63,404 nt of DNA from Gammaproteobacteria bacterium. GTDB lineage: Bacteria > Pseudomonadota > Gammaproteobacteria > Arenicellales > Arenicellaceae. Position numbers and translations under genes: made by a program. The stretch lies in the NCBI GenBank assembly GCA_022447525.1, contig JAKVBA010000013.1, positions 1 to 63,404 of the forward strand, read 5' to 3'. The first letter of the stretch is position 1. The number at the start of each line of letters is the position of its first letter. The notes under the pieces were generated by a model. That model was given only the letters and a program-made list of their open reading frames with translations, had not been told where the DNA came from and ran no database searches. Positions 54,408 through 63,173 of the stretch are shown here, piece by piece.

Positions 54408-56060
54408 TCAGGCCACAATTTCTTCAAACAAGGAATAGTAGATATGCTCACTGTAGCCCTCTCGAACATGGATCTTTTTATTCGGAAGCTGTCTGAAAAC
54501 TGTATCAACTCCCTCACGCGTAATTCGTCGGTCCTCAGTTCCGTACCAAATATCCACTGGAATGGTAATTTTACTAAGATCTAAGTGTAAAGGTGTCATA
54601 CAGTAGACCATCTCGTGGAGAATGCCGTCCAAGCTCTGTCGAGCGCCTTCCTTAAAAACATCAGTAAGGAGTTGAAAGGTGTTTTCTTTTTCAAATAACG
54701 CTTGCTCTGCACTGCCAACACTCTCAGAAAGAATGGCTATGTAGTGTGCATCGAAATTCAAGGTGATGGCTTTCAACCAAAGAGTGTAAATTTCCTTCGC
54801 AAACTGAGGCGACATTTTTACGTACTTTGCTGCAGGCGCCAATATTTCAGTGAGGTATTCTGCATCAGAATCCTCATTCAAATAAACAGGCGAGGTAAGA
54901 ATCAACTTTTTTTGCCTAGGATCAGCCTCAGCAGTGTAGGACATTGCCATCTGACAAGCGATGATACTGCCAAGAATGTCGTACTCTTTTAATCCTAATT
55001 TGTCGATGAATTCCATTAACTGTCGATTCCACTGGTCGGGATGCCCCTCCACGAATGGCGTTTTACCTAGCCCCGGACGGTCTGGAACAATCAGCCTCTT
55101 GTTTTGTCTCTCACAGACTTTTTCATACCCTTTGGGAATTGCCAAACGAGAGCCAAATCCACTGTGAAAAACTACAACGGGATAACCATCTTCAGGACCA
55201 TAATCACAATAAGAAACCTCTAAACCACAAGATAATATAAGTGATCTATCGCTGGCACTGTCTTGCATCCGAGCAACAGTGGTGATGTCAGAATTAAAAT
55301 ACGAATCTAGGACTTGTGACTCATGCGTCAGGGTCAAGCTGATTAGTGCTCCTTGAGACTTCGTTTCTGTCTTGCGAAAAATAGCCTTCAAATGGCTTCG
55401 GATTGTATTCTCGCTGACAAAAGAGGCTTCAGCTATTTGTTTTATGTTGTCACCATGAATCAAGCGCACAACAACATTTTGCTCTTTCTCAGTCAGTCCA
55501 TACTCTGCCACTAAGTCAGGATTTAACTGAACATAATCCGCACCTGGATTGAGCATCATCAAGATATGAAACTTGCTCGGCTGATTAGTCCCGCTGACCT
55601 TGCTGGAGATAGTTCTAATATATAGGTGTCCGCCATTTGGTTCGATAAAATCCAAGGCTTGCATAGCACTAATCTCTTTTTCAGCTTGGAAATCTAAGGC
55701 TTGTTGGATTTTTTGCACTAAGTCGAGCTTAAGAGCCCCAGTTGTTGAGTCCTGTAAAAACTGAAATAAGTCAGTCGCTATGCGATTGTGGTAGAGAGGT
55801 TTCAAATGATCATCTAAGATGATCATTTGAAACCGGCTCTTGTCCAACAAAGTGTTGAACGCATCAATAGCTGCATTACCTTGGCTTAATCGCGACAGTA
55901 TTTCTTCTCCTGCAGCAAGCTCTAGCAAGTTCAGAGGATCGGCTACATCCTCTGTCTCGTCCAGATATTGTTGCATCATCTCCACAATGTAGTCATCATG
56001 CCATCGTTCAGGCTTACCAATGATACGGTAGATCAAACCACTGAAATTTGAGTCACTCAT
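54408..56060 (-). CDS. LuxR-type HTH regulator fused to an alpha/beta-hydrolase domain
   Basis: Protein of 550 residues. The N-terminal part (about 60-175) looks PAS-like, the LuxR-type HTH is at 189-243 (YGLTEKEQNVVVRLIHGDNI, SENTIRSHLKAIFRK), and an alpha/beta-hydrolase fold runs from about 280 to the end (VVVFHSGFGSRL, LIVPDRPGLGKTPF, IWYGTEDRRIT). The nucleophile elbow, expected as GxSxG, reads DILGSIIACQMA, so Ser is shifted and the second Gly lost. Asp and His positions look intact. The fold may bind a ligand rather than hydrolyse it. A perfect 16-bp inverted repeat is embedded at 55799-55833. Confidence 0.83.
   Translation of the reverse strand: MSDSNFSGLIYRIIGKPERWHDDYIVEMMQQYLDETEDVADPLNLLELAAGEEILSRLSQGNAAIDAFNTLLDKSRFQMIILDDHLKPLYHNRIATDLFQFLQDSTTGALKLDLVQKIQQALDFQAEKEISAMQALDFIEPNGGHLYIRTISSKVSGTNQPSKFHILMMLNPGADYVQLNPDLVAEYGLTEKEQNVVVRLIHGDNIKQIAEASFVSENTIRSHLKAIFRKTETKSQGALISLTLTHESQVLDSYFNSDITTVARMQDSASDRSLILSCGLEVSYCDYGPEDGYPVVVFHSGFGSRLAIPKGYEKVCERQNKRLIVPDRPGLGKTPFVEGHPDQWNRQLMEFIDKLGLKEYDILGSIIACQMAMSYTAEADPRQKKLILTSPVYLNEDSDAEYLTEILAPAAKYVKMSPQFAKEIYTLWLKAITLNFDAHYIAILSESVGSAEQALFEKENTFQLLTDVFKEGARQSLDGILHEMVYCMTPLHLDLSKITIPVDIWYGTEDRRITREGVDTVFRQLPNKKIHVREGYSEHIYYSLFEEIVA
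55799..55833. repeat. Perfect 16-bp inverted repeat, 3-base loop, inside the LuxR-hydrolase gene
   Basis: The sequence GTTTCAAATGATCATC, then TAA, then GATGATCATTTGAAAC is an exact 16-bp dyad. It lies within codons ~76-88 of the LuxR-hydrolase fusion, in the PAS-like region. As RNA it would form a strong hairpin in the 5' third of the message; as DNA it could be a binding site. Confidence 0.95.
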
Positions 56061-56298
56061 GTGCTCTCTCGAAATTAATTTTTTCGGAGGATCTGAACCT
56101 TGATTTAGTCAACAAACATTGATATTGACCTTAGAGAAGCATCAAATCCAACCACGCTGATTGAGTCCTTTTCGAATAATAAGACGCTCGCAACAATAAC
56201 ACAATCACTTGATACTGTAGTCTCGGTCTGGCCTAAATGAGCCGCAGGGAGTAGTGGAGAAATTTTTTAACAACATATTGTGGTGATAAGGAACTGAT

Positions 56299-56727
56299 CT
56301 ATTTTGTGAGTTCAACCAAATCGATTGAGGTTCGTTGACACCTCAGAATCGTCGATTCGAGTAGTCGTCGATCTACATTGTTGTTTTCTAATTGAAAACT
56401 TAATCTTGAGACACTCGCTAAAATTGAGTCTATTGCGGTTCGCTCTTGCTGATATAGCATTACTGAGCGGCTTAAGAGATATTCGAGCTCTACTCTTCTA
56501 CGGCGCAAAGAGTAATCAAGCTCACTGCCAACATAGGTATCTAGATCTTCGTGTACGAGTCTGATCAAGCAGTTCTCGACTTGATCAATTACGGGCTTTA
56601 TACGTTTTCGTAAAAATTGCGCTCTTATGCTTTGTAACAGTCCAGATTTGTAGGCTTGCACTATTCCCAACGCTATTAGGAAAAGCGTCAAAGCCGAAAT
56701 CAAGGTCAGCCAAAAATTAAGTGACAT
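56299..56727 (-). CDS. Uncharacterised membrane-anchored coiled-coil protein
   Basis: Hypothetical protein of 142 residues. One N-terminal membrane helix (about 6-27) is followed by a charged helical region (LRKRIKPVIDQVENCLIRL, then RRRRVELEYLLSRS). I do not recognise a family. The frame is open with good composition and no competing frame is longer, so it is likely real. It lies between the LuxR-hydrolase and the flavin reductase without a shared operon. Confidence 0.6.
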   Translation of the reverse strand: MSLNFWLTLISALTLFLIALGIVQAYKSGLLQSIRAQFLRKRIKPVIDQVENCLIRLVHEDLDTYVGSELDYSLRRRRVELEYLLSRSVMLYQQERTAIDSILASVSRLSFQLENNNVDRRLLESTILRCQRTSIDLVELTK

Positions 56728-56856
56728 AAGTTTACTCTAAGGTGAAATGACTCAGGCTTTTGGGAACCAACCCAAAATCAGCAGATCAAGTAGTGGTTAA
56801 GCACACTTTTGAATAATACAATCCAGACAAGAAATAAAACAACTTCCTTTTCCAAT

Positions 56857-57468
56857 ATGCAAATTCAACTAGATACACTGTCCCCAAATCAGATATATCA
56901 TCTGCTGACGCAAACAATAATCCCTCGACCAATCGCTTGGGTATTGAGTGAAAATGAAGATAAGTCTTTGAATCTAGCGCCATTCTCGTTCTTTAATGCA
57001 ATGTGCTCAGAGCCACCACTGTTGGCTCTTTCCATAGGTCGCAAAGATAAAGAGACTCCCAAAGATACCGCTCAAAACATTCTAAGTGGTCGGGAGTTCA
57101 TACTGCACATCGCATCACTTGAATCGTCTGAAGCACTAAATAAAACTGCGGCCACTCTTGAATATCAAACTTCAGAGATCGATTATGCCGATATCAAACT
57201 GATCGATTTCCCGGGAGCTACCTTACCTCGAGTAGCCGATTGCCCAGTCGCGTTTCAATGCTCTCTCTACGAGCATCATATCGTGGGACCAAATAAACAA
57301 ATATTCATCTACGCTCAGGCGCATTCCGTCCACCTTAAAGATGATGTTGTCTCGGAGGACGGCAACAGGCTAACTATAAATGCCAGTCATATTAATCCAT
57401 TGAGTCGCCTCGGCGCCGCTGAATATTCATCTATCGGTGCGCCATTCAAAATCACCCGTCCAAAATAA
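56857..57468 (+). CDS. Flavin reductase-like FMN-binding protein
   Basis: Protein of 203 residues with the flavin-reductase-like split barrel. Marks are LTQTIIPRPIAWVLSENED, LAPFSFFNAMCSEPPLLAL and EFILHIASLESSEALN. An ATG at 56857 gives normal length; an upstream frame from a TTG at 56809 seems less likely. Relatives reduce flavin or serve as partners of monooxygenases, but no such partner is adjacent. Substrate and partner are unknown. Confidence 0.85.
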   Translation: MQIQLDTLSPNQIYHLLTQTIIPRPIAWVLSENEDKSLNLAPFSFFNAMCSEPPLLALSIGRKDKETPKDTAQNILSGREFILHIASLESSEALNKTAATLEYQTSEIDYADIKLIDFPGATLPRVADCPVAFQCSLYEHHIVGPNKQIFIYAQAHSVHLKDDVVSEDGNRLTINASHINPLSRLGAAEYSSIGAPFKITRPK

Positions 57469-57489
57469 CCGCGAGGTATCGATTGCCTC

Positions 57490-57897
57490 TCAAGAACGCA
57501 GCAAGCTGACGGACGATCTTATATTTTTTATATTAGCGATCTCATCGAGAACCGATACTAGGCTGTCTGTTTTGGCTCTCATATGCACCTTGACAAGCAC
57601 CTGCCTCTGTTGGCTTGCAGACAGCTTTGCTTGCACCATAGATTTGACGACATCTATTGCAATCCTCCTGCCATCTATCTCAACATCTCCTTGCTCCAAC
57701 AACTCCACTACAACTATGGACTCCGTCGATCGCTCCGAGCTTGATTGAGCTTTGTCTATCTTCAGTCCATGCTGCTGCGCTAAACTCGCGCTCACCACAA
57801 AAAAGATTAGTACAATAAATATGATATCCAATAGTGGGGTTACGTCCACGCCCTCATTATTTAAATCGTGATGTTGTTTTTGGTTTTTAAAACTCAT
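57490..57897 (-). CDS. Orphan ExbD/TolR-family protein
   Basis: Protein of 135 residues with one membrane helix carrying the proton-path aspartate in DVTPLLDIIFIVLIFFVV. A periplasmic ExbD-type domain follows (VVVELLEQGDVEIDGRR, VLVKVHMRAKTDS). The ATG at 57897 has AGAGG five bases upstream. No exbB/tolQ or tonB gene is next to it, which is unusual because ExbD works with ExbB. The partner is likely encoded elsewhere; the 20528-22387 channel gene is a more distant candidate. Confidence 0.88.
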   Translation of the reverse strand: MSFKNQKQHHDLNNEGVDVTPLLDIIFIVLIFFVVSASLAQQHGLKIDKAQSSSERSTESIVVVELLEQGDVEIDGRRIAIDVVKSMVQAKLSASQQRQVLVKVHMRAKTDSLVSVLDEIANIKNIRSSVSLLRS

Positions 57898-58136
57898 AAA
57901 TACCTCTATTAACTTACCTTGATACATTGGTTAAAATACCAGCGTAAGCCAGAGCTCTGAAATAAAGTAAGCCAGCGCACGTTCAGTCCACCCCATTTCA
58001 CCTGCTCACTTATGACATAAATGGAAATAAAATTGCCATTTCTTGAAAGATAATGGAAAGTTTGTCTTACATTCGGCTAATAATCCGATAAAATATTAAT
58101 TGATTTGGTCATCTTCCCTACGCCCCCGAACAACTC

Positions 58137-59000
58137 GTGTTTGACGCCATAAGACATATCGATGTGGATCGAAAAAATTCCTTGCCTGTGGCAGATTTTA
58201 TCAATCGCTACCGAGCAACTAGAACACCTGTAGTTTTCGGAGACATGACGCACCGCTGGCCCGCGTACAAAAAATGGAATCTAGCTTTCTTCAGGAAAGA
58301 ATTGGGTGATCTAGCAATAGATGTATACAGTCATAAAGTGGTGATCAACGGGGGATATAGCAGCCGACCGATAAACCAAATTCCAGCCAACGACTATTTC
58401 GATCTACTTTTGCACGATGAAGACGAGTTGCAAGTTCGAGATCTTAATATTTTAAAGATCAATAGGTACATTACTGAAGACTTTAAATACCCGCGCTTAG
58501 GGCTGCGTTTTAAAAAGCAAAGCCCGAGGCTTCACATCGGTGGCAGCGGCGCTATGGAACACATGCACTTTCGACCTGATTTAGCGGAATCATTTTTATG
58601 TAACTTTGGCGGGCGTCAAACCGTCTTGCTAGTTCGCCCAGAGCAAGCTAAATATACCTATGAGCCACCATGGTCGTTTGAATCATTAAGCACAGTCGAT
58701 TACTCGGAGGCCGGTTTAATAAATAATCCCGCTCTGTCAAAGCTGGACGCGTATATTGCCGAGCTTAACCATGGTGACGTCTTATATATTCCCTCTAAAT
58801 ATCGATATGCTGTGCATTATTCGACTATAAGTTTCGGCCTAATTTTGGCAGCATCACCCAAATCAATCTATACAAAATTACAAGCGCGGCACAATAAATA
58901 TATAGTCAAACCTTTGGATTCGTTTTGTGCTGGACTATTTGGGCGAAATAGATGGCAACGCAGGCGTGTTAGGAAAGCCGTGAGACGATCAAGGGGCTAG
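58137..59000 (+). CDS. JmjC/cupin-8-like protein with an unusual metal site
   Basis: Protein of 287 residues that resembles cupin_8/JmjC oxygenases. The beginning PVADFINRYRATRTPVVFGD matches the family entry segment, followed by FRPDLAESFLCNFGGRQTVLL and GDVLYIPSKYRYAVHYS. The usual first His-x-Asp appears as EHMHFRPD and the later WWH motif as RYAVHY, so the metal triad is displaced. It might still bind iron, or have lost activity. The start is GTG at 58137. Family assignment is moderate; substrate unknown. Confidence 0.7.
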   Translation: MFDAIRHIDVDRKNSLPVADFINRYRATRTPVVFGDMTHRWPAYKKWNLAFFRKELGDLAIDVYSHKVVINGGYSSRPINQIPANDYFDLLLHDEDELQVRDLNILKINRYITEDFKYPRLGLRFKKQSPRLHIGGSGAMEHMHFRPDLAESFLCNFGGRQTVLLVRPEQAKYTYEPPWSFESLSTVDYSEAGLINNPALSKLDAYIAELNHGDVLYIPSKYRYAVHYSTISFGLILAASPKSIYTKLQARHNKYIVKPLDSFCAGLFGRNRWQRRRVRKAVRRSRG

Positions 59001-59077
59001 TTTTTGCACTCTCCCCTGATCAACGGTTTAAACAGAATCGTCTTAACATCTTTATTCGGCTTACAAAGGAACACTTA

Positions 59078-60754
59078 CTACTCCCAAATTACGGCGTCTG
59101 GTGACTCATGCCAGTCCAGATACTGTTGTCCATAAGCTTTGTCTAGCTCTGTCCTTTTGACTTTGAGTGTCGGTGTCAGAAAGCCATTCTGATCAGTCCA
59201 AGCTTCCTTTTGAATTACAACGGTGGATACTGCTTCGTAATTAGCTCTGCTGGCATTTAGATCCTTCACGGTTTGCACAAGAGAGTCAGCCACATCAGAT
59301 GCGTCGCGCCCCTCTGCCGCCTCACCAAGGTTAAGAAGCGCGATTGGCTGTGGTATGCCTAAACCGACAACACAAACCTGTTCTACGAACTCGTTTTGCG
59401 CAATCGCCTCCTCAAGGGGGTTCGGCGTCACAAAGCTACCTTTTGAGGTTTTAAACGCGTCTTTGACTCGACCAGTGACGCGTAGATAGCCATTATCGTC
59501 TATCTCACCAATATCGCCACTATGAAGCCAGCCATCGTCATTTAGAACCTCAGCAGTTTTTTCAGGACTGTTGTAGTATCCGGCCATCATGTAAGGCGTA
59601 TGCATCATGATTTCACCACTTTCTTCGTCAATCTTGACCTTCGCTCCAGGTAGAGCTCTGCCCACAGAATCGCTTGGGGCGCCGGGCTCTGCGGCATTGA
59701 CAATTGAACCCAAAGTTTCTGTCATGCCGTACGCTTCAATCAACTGTATATCAAGTTTAGCAAAAAACTCCTTGATAAATGCGGGTGTAATCGCGGCCCC
59801 AGTTGCAGCGATCTCAACGTCCTTTAGCCCCATTCCAGTAAGTAGTTTACGCTTTACTACAGCTGAAACGAGTGGCACCTTCAGCAAGAAGTCGAGCCTC
59901 TTTTCGGGGATTTTAGATGTAACACCTTGATAGAACTTTGTCCAAATTCGCGGCACTGCAAAAACCATACTCGGTTGAGTGTCTCGAATATTTTGAGGGA
60001 ATGATGCTAAATTTTGCGCAAAAGAAATAGATCCCCCTATTGTAATGGCAGGTATTTCCACCCCTACTCGCTCAGCAACATGGTTGAGTGGCAAAAAAGA
60101 GAAAAACTTTGACATCTTCATTTGGAACAAGCGAACCCAGTTTGTTTTTCTCTCATTGTGCATCAGCAAAGCTGGATTACGATGGTTGTGAACAACGCCT
60201 TTGGGGGTACCAGTTGTTCCTGAGGTGAATTTAATGGTCCATGGCGTGTCCAAATCAGGACTTGGTTTGCCCTCCAAAGGTGCAGCTTTGGCAATAAGAT
60301 CGTCCCAATTTTCACCGACGCTGGGAACTACATCGTCGTCATATCGAGGAAACTTAATGACATTTAGTTGTGGCGAGATCGCTTCATCTCGATCACCCCA
60401 TTTATCCAATCTACCTATGAATAAAGCTTTTATGTCGCTGAGGTCAATTACTTCTTTGAGCTGATCTTTTGGAAGACTGGAGTAGTACGGCACGGATACC
60501 ATCCCAGAAATCATGATAGCAAGATCGGCTAAAATCCAATGCATACAGTTTTTAGAATATATCCCCACGTGATCACCTGGCTTGAGGCCTTTAGCCAATA
60601 AGACTGACGCCATTTTTCTAGCTTCTTGGCCGGCTTCTCCATAGGTCATTTCATTCCATGAATCTCCTTGTGGTTGGCGTAAGAACACTCGCTCTGGTTC
60701 TTCCGATTCCCATTTGTAGAAATATTCTATTATCGAGGTGATGTGTTCACTCAT
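59078..60754 (-). CDS. AMP-forming long-chain acyl-CoA ligase
   Basis: Adenylate-forming enzyme of 558 residues in the FadD/LACS group, activating fatty acids with ATP and CoA. The ATG at 60754 is preferred over the longer frame from 60796. The P-loop is KFTSGTTGTPKGVV. Others are YGMTETLGSIVN, GWLHSGDIGEIDDNGYLRVTGRVKD and the catalytic lysine region LTPTLKVKRTEL. It is likely cytosolic or membrane associated. The fatty acid preference is not visible. Confidence 0.92.
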   Translation of the reverse strand: MSEHITSIIEYFYKWESEEPERVFLRQPQGDSWNEMTYGEAGQEARKMASVLLAKGLKPGDHVGIYSKNCMHWILADLAIMISGMVSVPYYSSLPKDQLKEVIDLSDIKALFIGRLDKWGDRDEAISPQLNVIKFPRYDDDVVPSVGENWDDLIAKAAPLEGKPSPDLDTPWTIKFTSGTTGTPKGVVHNHRNPALLMHNERKTNWVRLFQMKMSKFFSFLPLNHVAERVGVEIPAITIGGSISFAQNLASFPQNIRDTQPSMVFAVPRIWTKFYQGVTSKIPEKRLDFLLKVPLVSAVVKRKLLTGMGLKDVEIAATGAAITPAFIKEFFAKLDIQLIEAYGMTETLGSIVNAAEPGAPSDSVGRALPGAKVKIDEESGEIMMHTPYMMAGYYNSPEKTAEVLNDDGWLHSGDIGEIDDNGYLRVTGRVKDAFKTSKGSFVTPNPLEEAIAQNEFVEQVCVVGLGIPQPIALLNLGEAAEGRDASDVADSLVQTVKDLNASRANYEAVSTVVIQKEAWTDQNGFLTPTLKVKRTELDKAYGQQYLDWHESPDAVIWE

Positions 60755-60925
60755 ATGCACATAATTACTTTCGTTCAGATCAAACAAAACTATCATAGCT
60801 TCATAAAGATTACTGCAACAATTCTTTACATTTTTTCGATAGATTTACGACTTATTGCTGCTAACATTGTCCATTCGATAAGATACAATTGGAGCGTTTA
60901 ATTATGACTCCATACAAAGCTCATT

Positions 60926-61423
60926 ATGAACAAAATCACCGTGAGCGCTCGGGCCAGCGCTTTATTCTCAATCCTGCTATTGGCGGGCTGCACCACGACT
61001 GGGATGCAAGACAAAGAAAAGCGTAGCAAGCTTAAGCCCGGATATGCAAGAATCCAGTTTCAAGAATCAAATTATATACCCCACCTATTTGAAGAAAAAC
61101 TCTATGGTTTAATTTCGCAGCTTTACACTGCTCAAGGCGAAAGTGTAGACATTAATCCAACTGGCGAGTCAAAGTCGGTGAGGTATGTTGACGTGCCACC
61201 CGGTCGTTATCGACTTTTAGCAAACTGCGATCCAGTTAATAACCATTCAGGTGATCAGTATAATTGGCTGGTAAATCATACTCTGAGCCTTCAAGCTAAC
61301 CAGATCGCGACTTTGACTTGTCAGTATTATGACGAAACGGTAGCGCGGACAGACAAAAATGGGATTAGAAAAACCGTCAAAAAAGTGAAAATAGTTCACC
61401 AAGACACTGAGTTCGTGAACTAA
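60926..61423 (+). CDS. Uncharacterised lipoprotein
   Basis: Protein of 165 residues with a signal peptide and lipobox LLAGC (about 18-22), so it should be lipid-anchored. The mature part contains a beta-type region (RYVDVPPGRYRLLANCDPV, TLTCQYYDETVAR). A DUF2846-like 'PPG.Y' turn is suggestive. Function unknown. It has no operon partner. Confidence 0.75.
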   Translation: MNKITVSARASALFSILLLAGCTTTGMQDKEKRSKLKPGYARIQFQESNYIPHLFEEKLYGLISQLYTAQGESVDINPTGESKSVRYVDVPPGRYRLLANCDPVNNHSGDQYNWLVNHTLSLQANQIATLTCQYYDETVARTDKNGIRKTVKKVKIVHQDTEFVN

Positions 61424-61477
61424 TTAATAAGCACTAAAGACGAACGTTGCCAACCAATTTAAACCAGATTAACTCAA

Positions 61478-62122
61478 TCAAGGAAAAACCTCATCAAGGC
61501 GGTACCTAATCAAACCACTTTGCTGGGAGAGACTCGAGTTAAGCAGCTTTAGCGCTACATCCTTACCTTCTATTGGTTTGTAGCTTTTTAATCCAGGCAA
61601 TAGACAAAGAGCTGGCAGTAGTTTTGCGCCCAATTCTTCTGCTAAGCGTATATGGTCGCGCGCACCAAGTAATAAGGAAGGCTGCAAAATAGTAACCTTC
61701 GAAAATTCAAGCTTAATCACAGCCTCTTCCAAATCACCCTTCATCTTCAAGTAGGGGCTTCGACTACGACTATTGGCTCCGCTAGAGGAAACCAACAGAA
61801 AATGTTTGACCTGATTGAATTGAGCTATTTTTGCTGCTTCAAGCTGATAGTCGTAATCTACTTTGCGTTGAGCTGCAATTGACCCTGCTTGCTTTCGGGT
61901 AGTTCCCAAACATGAAAATAAGCAATCGCCCTTAAACAACTCTCGATGTTTCTCAAGTTGATCAAAATTGATTTGTGGATTATGCAGCTTTTTATGTTCA
62001 AAATTGAGCTTTCGTCGAGTAGGACAAATGATACTAGAGAACTCATTAGATCGACAAAGTAGCTTAGCTAAGTGGCCACCAACAAGGCCCGTTGCTCCCA
62101 AGACAATGGCAACCTTACCCAT
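61478..62122 (-). CDS. NAD(P)-binding SDR-like protein (HTATIP2/atypical SDR group)
   Basis: Protein of 214 residues with a Rossmann start MGKVAIVLGATGLVGGHLA. Further marks are CLFSCLGTTRKQAGS, HFLLVSSSGANSRSRSPYLK and VTILQPSLLLGARD, typical of atypical SDRs of the HTATIP2 type. Its ATG overlaps the preceding small gene's stop (8 bases), so they are co-translated. The substrate is unknown. Confidence 0.88.
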   Translation of the reverse strand: MGKVAIVLGATGLVGGHLAKLLCRSNEFSSIICPTRRKLNFEHKKLHNPQINFDQLEKHRELFKGDCLFSCLGTTRKQAGSIAAQRKVDYDYQLEAAKIAQFNQVKHFLLVSSSGANSRSRSPYLKMKGDLEEAVIKLEFSKVTILQPSLLLGARDHIRLAEELGAKLLPALCLLPGLKSYKPIEGKDVALKLLNSSLSQQSGLIRYRLDEVFP

Positions 62123-62300
62123 CGGCTTCCGAGGATATTTGCATCGATGAATCTTTGCTTGCACTCAAATCACCATACTTTTCAAGCCACTTTTCCAACT
62201 CCTCGTAATAGTAATCGTAAACACAAGGAACGCAACCGCCTCCACAACATTCATGGGGTCCGGGCTTCTCAGGTTTCGTTGGAATGCTTGTGTCTGACAT
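62115..62300 (-). CDS. Small oxidoreductase-like domain protein
   Basis: Protein of 61 residues from the ATG at 62300. It shows the oxidoreductase-like N-terminal motif KPGPHECCGGGCVPCVYDYY with four cysteines and a following YEELEKWLEKYG helix. The cysteine set could bind a metal or Fe-S cluster. It overlaps the downstream NAD(P)-binding gene and probably forms a unit with it. Function is unknown. Confidence 0.8.
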   Translation of the reverse strand: MSDTSIPTKPEKPGPHECCGGGCVPCVYDYYYEELEKWLEKYGDLSASKDSSMQISSEADG

Positions 62301-62339
62301 ATATTGAAGCAAGTATGTTGAAGATCACCTAATATTCTA

Positions 62340-62996
62340 CTACTGAACAGCGGCAGCTGCTTCAGTCTTGGCTCTTTTTATCAGCAATTTTCCTTCAGCC
62401 CAGTAACAAAGGCCTTTCCACTGCTGCACGTCTTTGGCAACTTGAGTCTTCGGGAGATCAAATATACTCATGCCTGTGTTGGCAACTGAGACGTAATTTT
62501 GAGAGTTACGCAATACGGTGACAATAGGTACATTCATCATGCTAGAAAATTTTTCCAATTCATCGTATGACTTATATGAATCATTAGCCCTGTTTGCCAC
62601 AAATCCAATCTGAATAGGTTTGCAGACTTTCGCTCTTATCATTCCACGCACATCCAAAATGAATTGGAATGCTGCACGCTGATCAATAATTGAAGGATTA
62701 ATCGGCATGATCATAACGTCTGATTTGTCGATTAAATCTGTAGTGAGCCCTATATGAATCTGCGCAGGGCAATCGTATATTAAACGTTGCATACGGATAT
62801 TCGAATCGCTTTTAAACGATGATATTTTCGCCATGCTTGCATCACGACTCGCCGCCCATTGATAGCTGGACATTTGCTGATCCATATCAATCAGAGCGAC
62901 CGACAAACCTTTATTCGCATAAAACCCAGCTAAATTTGTGGCAATAGTGGTCTTACCACAGCCGCCTTTTGGATTAACCACTAATATTGTTCTCAT
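62340..62996 (-). CDS. Orphan ParA-family ATPase
   Basis: ParA/MinD-type ATPase of 218 residues. The deviant Walker A is VVNPKGGCGKTTIATNLAG, the next Asp is VALIDMDQQMSSYQWA and the Walker B-like RLIYDCPAQ follows. No parB, parS or chemotaxis partner is adjacent. Small ParA proteins without ParB position various cargoes; the cargo here is unknown. The ATG at 62996 is preferred over a longer frame from 63035. Confidence 0.88.
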   Translation of the reverse strand: MRTILVVNPKGGCGKTTIATNLAGFYANKGLSVALIDMDQQMSSYQWAASRDASMAKISSFKSDSNIRMQRLIYDCPAQIHIGLTTDLIDKSDVMIMPINPSIIDQRAAFQFILDVRGMIRAKVCKPIQIGFVANRANDSYKSYDELEKFSSMMNVPIVTVLRNSQNYVSVANTGMSIFDLPKTQVAKDVQQWKGLCYWAEGKLLIKRAKTEAAAAVQ

Positions 62997-63173
62997 TTTA
63001 ATACGCCCCCCCTCAGAAGCTGTAAAGTACATCAATGAAGGATAATCACTTATACTTGTTCAAACCCTTAAAGCAGATCAGATCGCTTAGCGAAATGCCC
63101 TAGGTGATTCATTGACTTTGAGATTGTTTGCCAGGTCAAGACTGCCAGAGATCTCAACCGAGATTTACGATAT

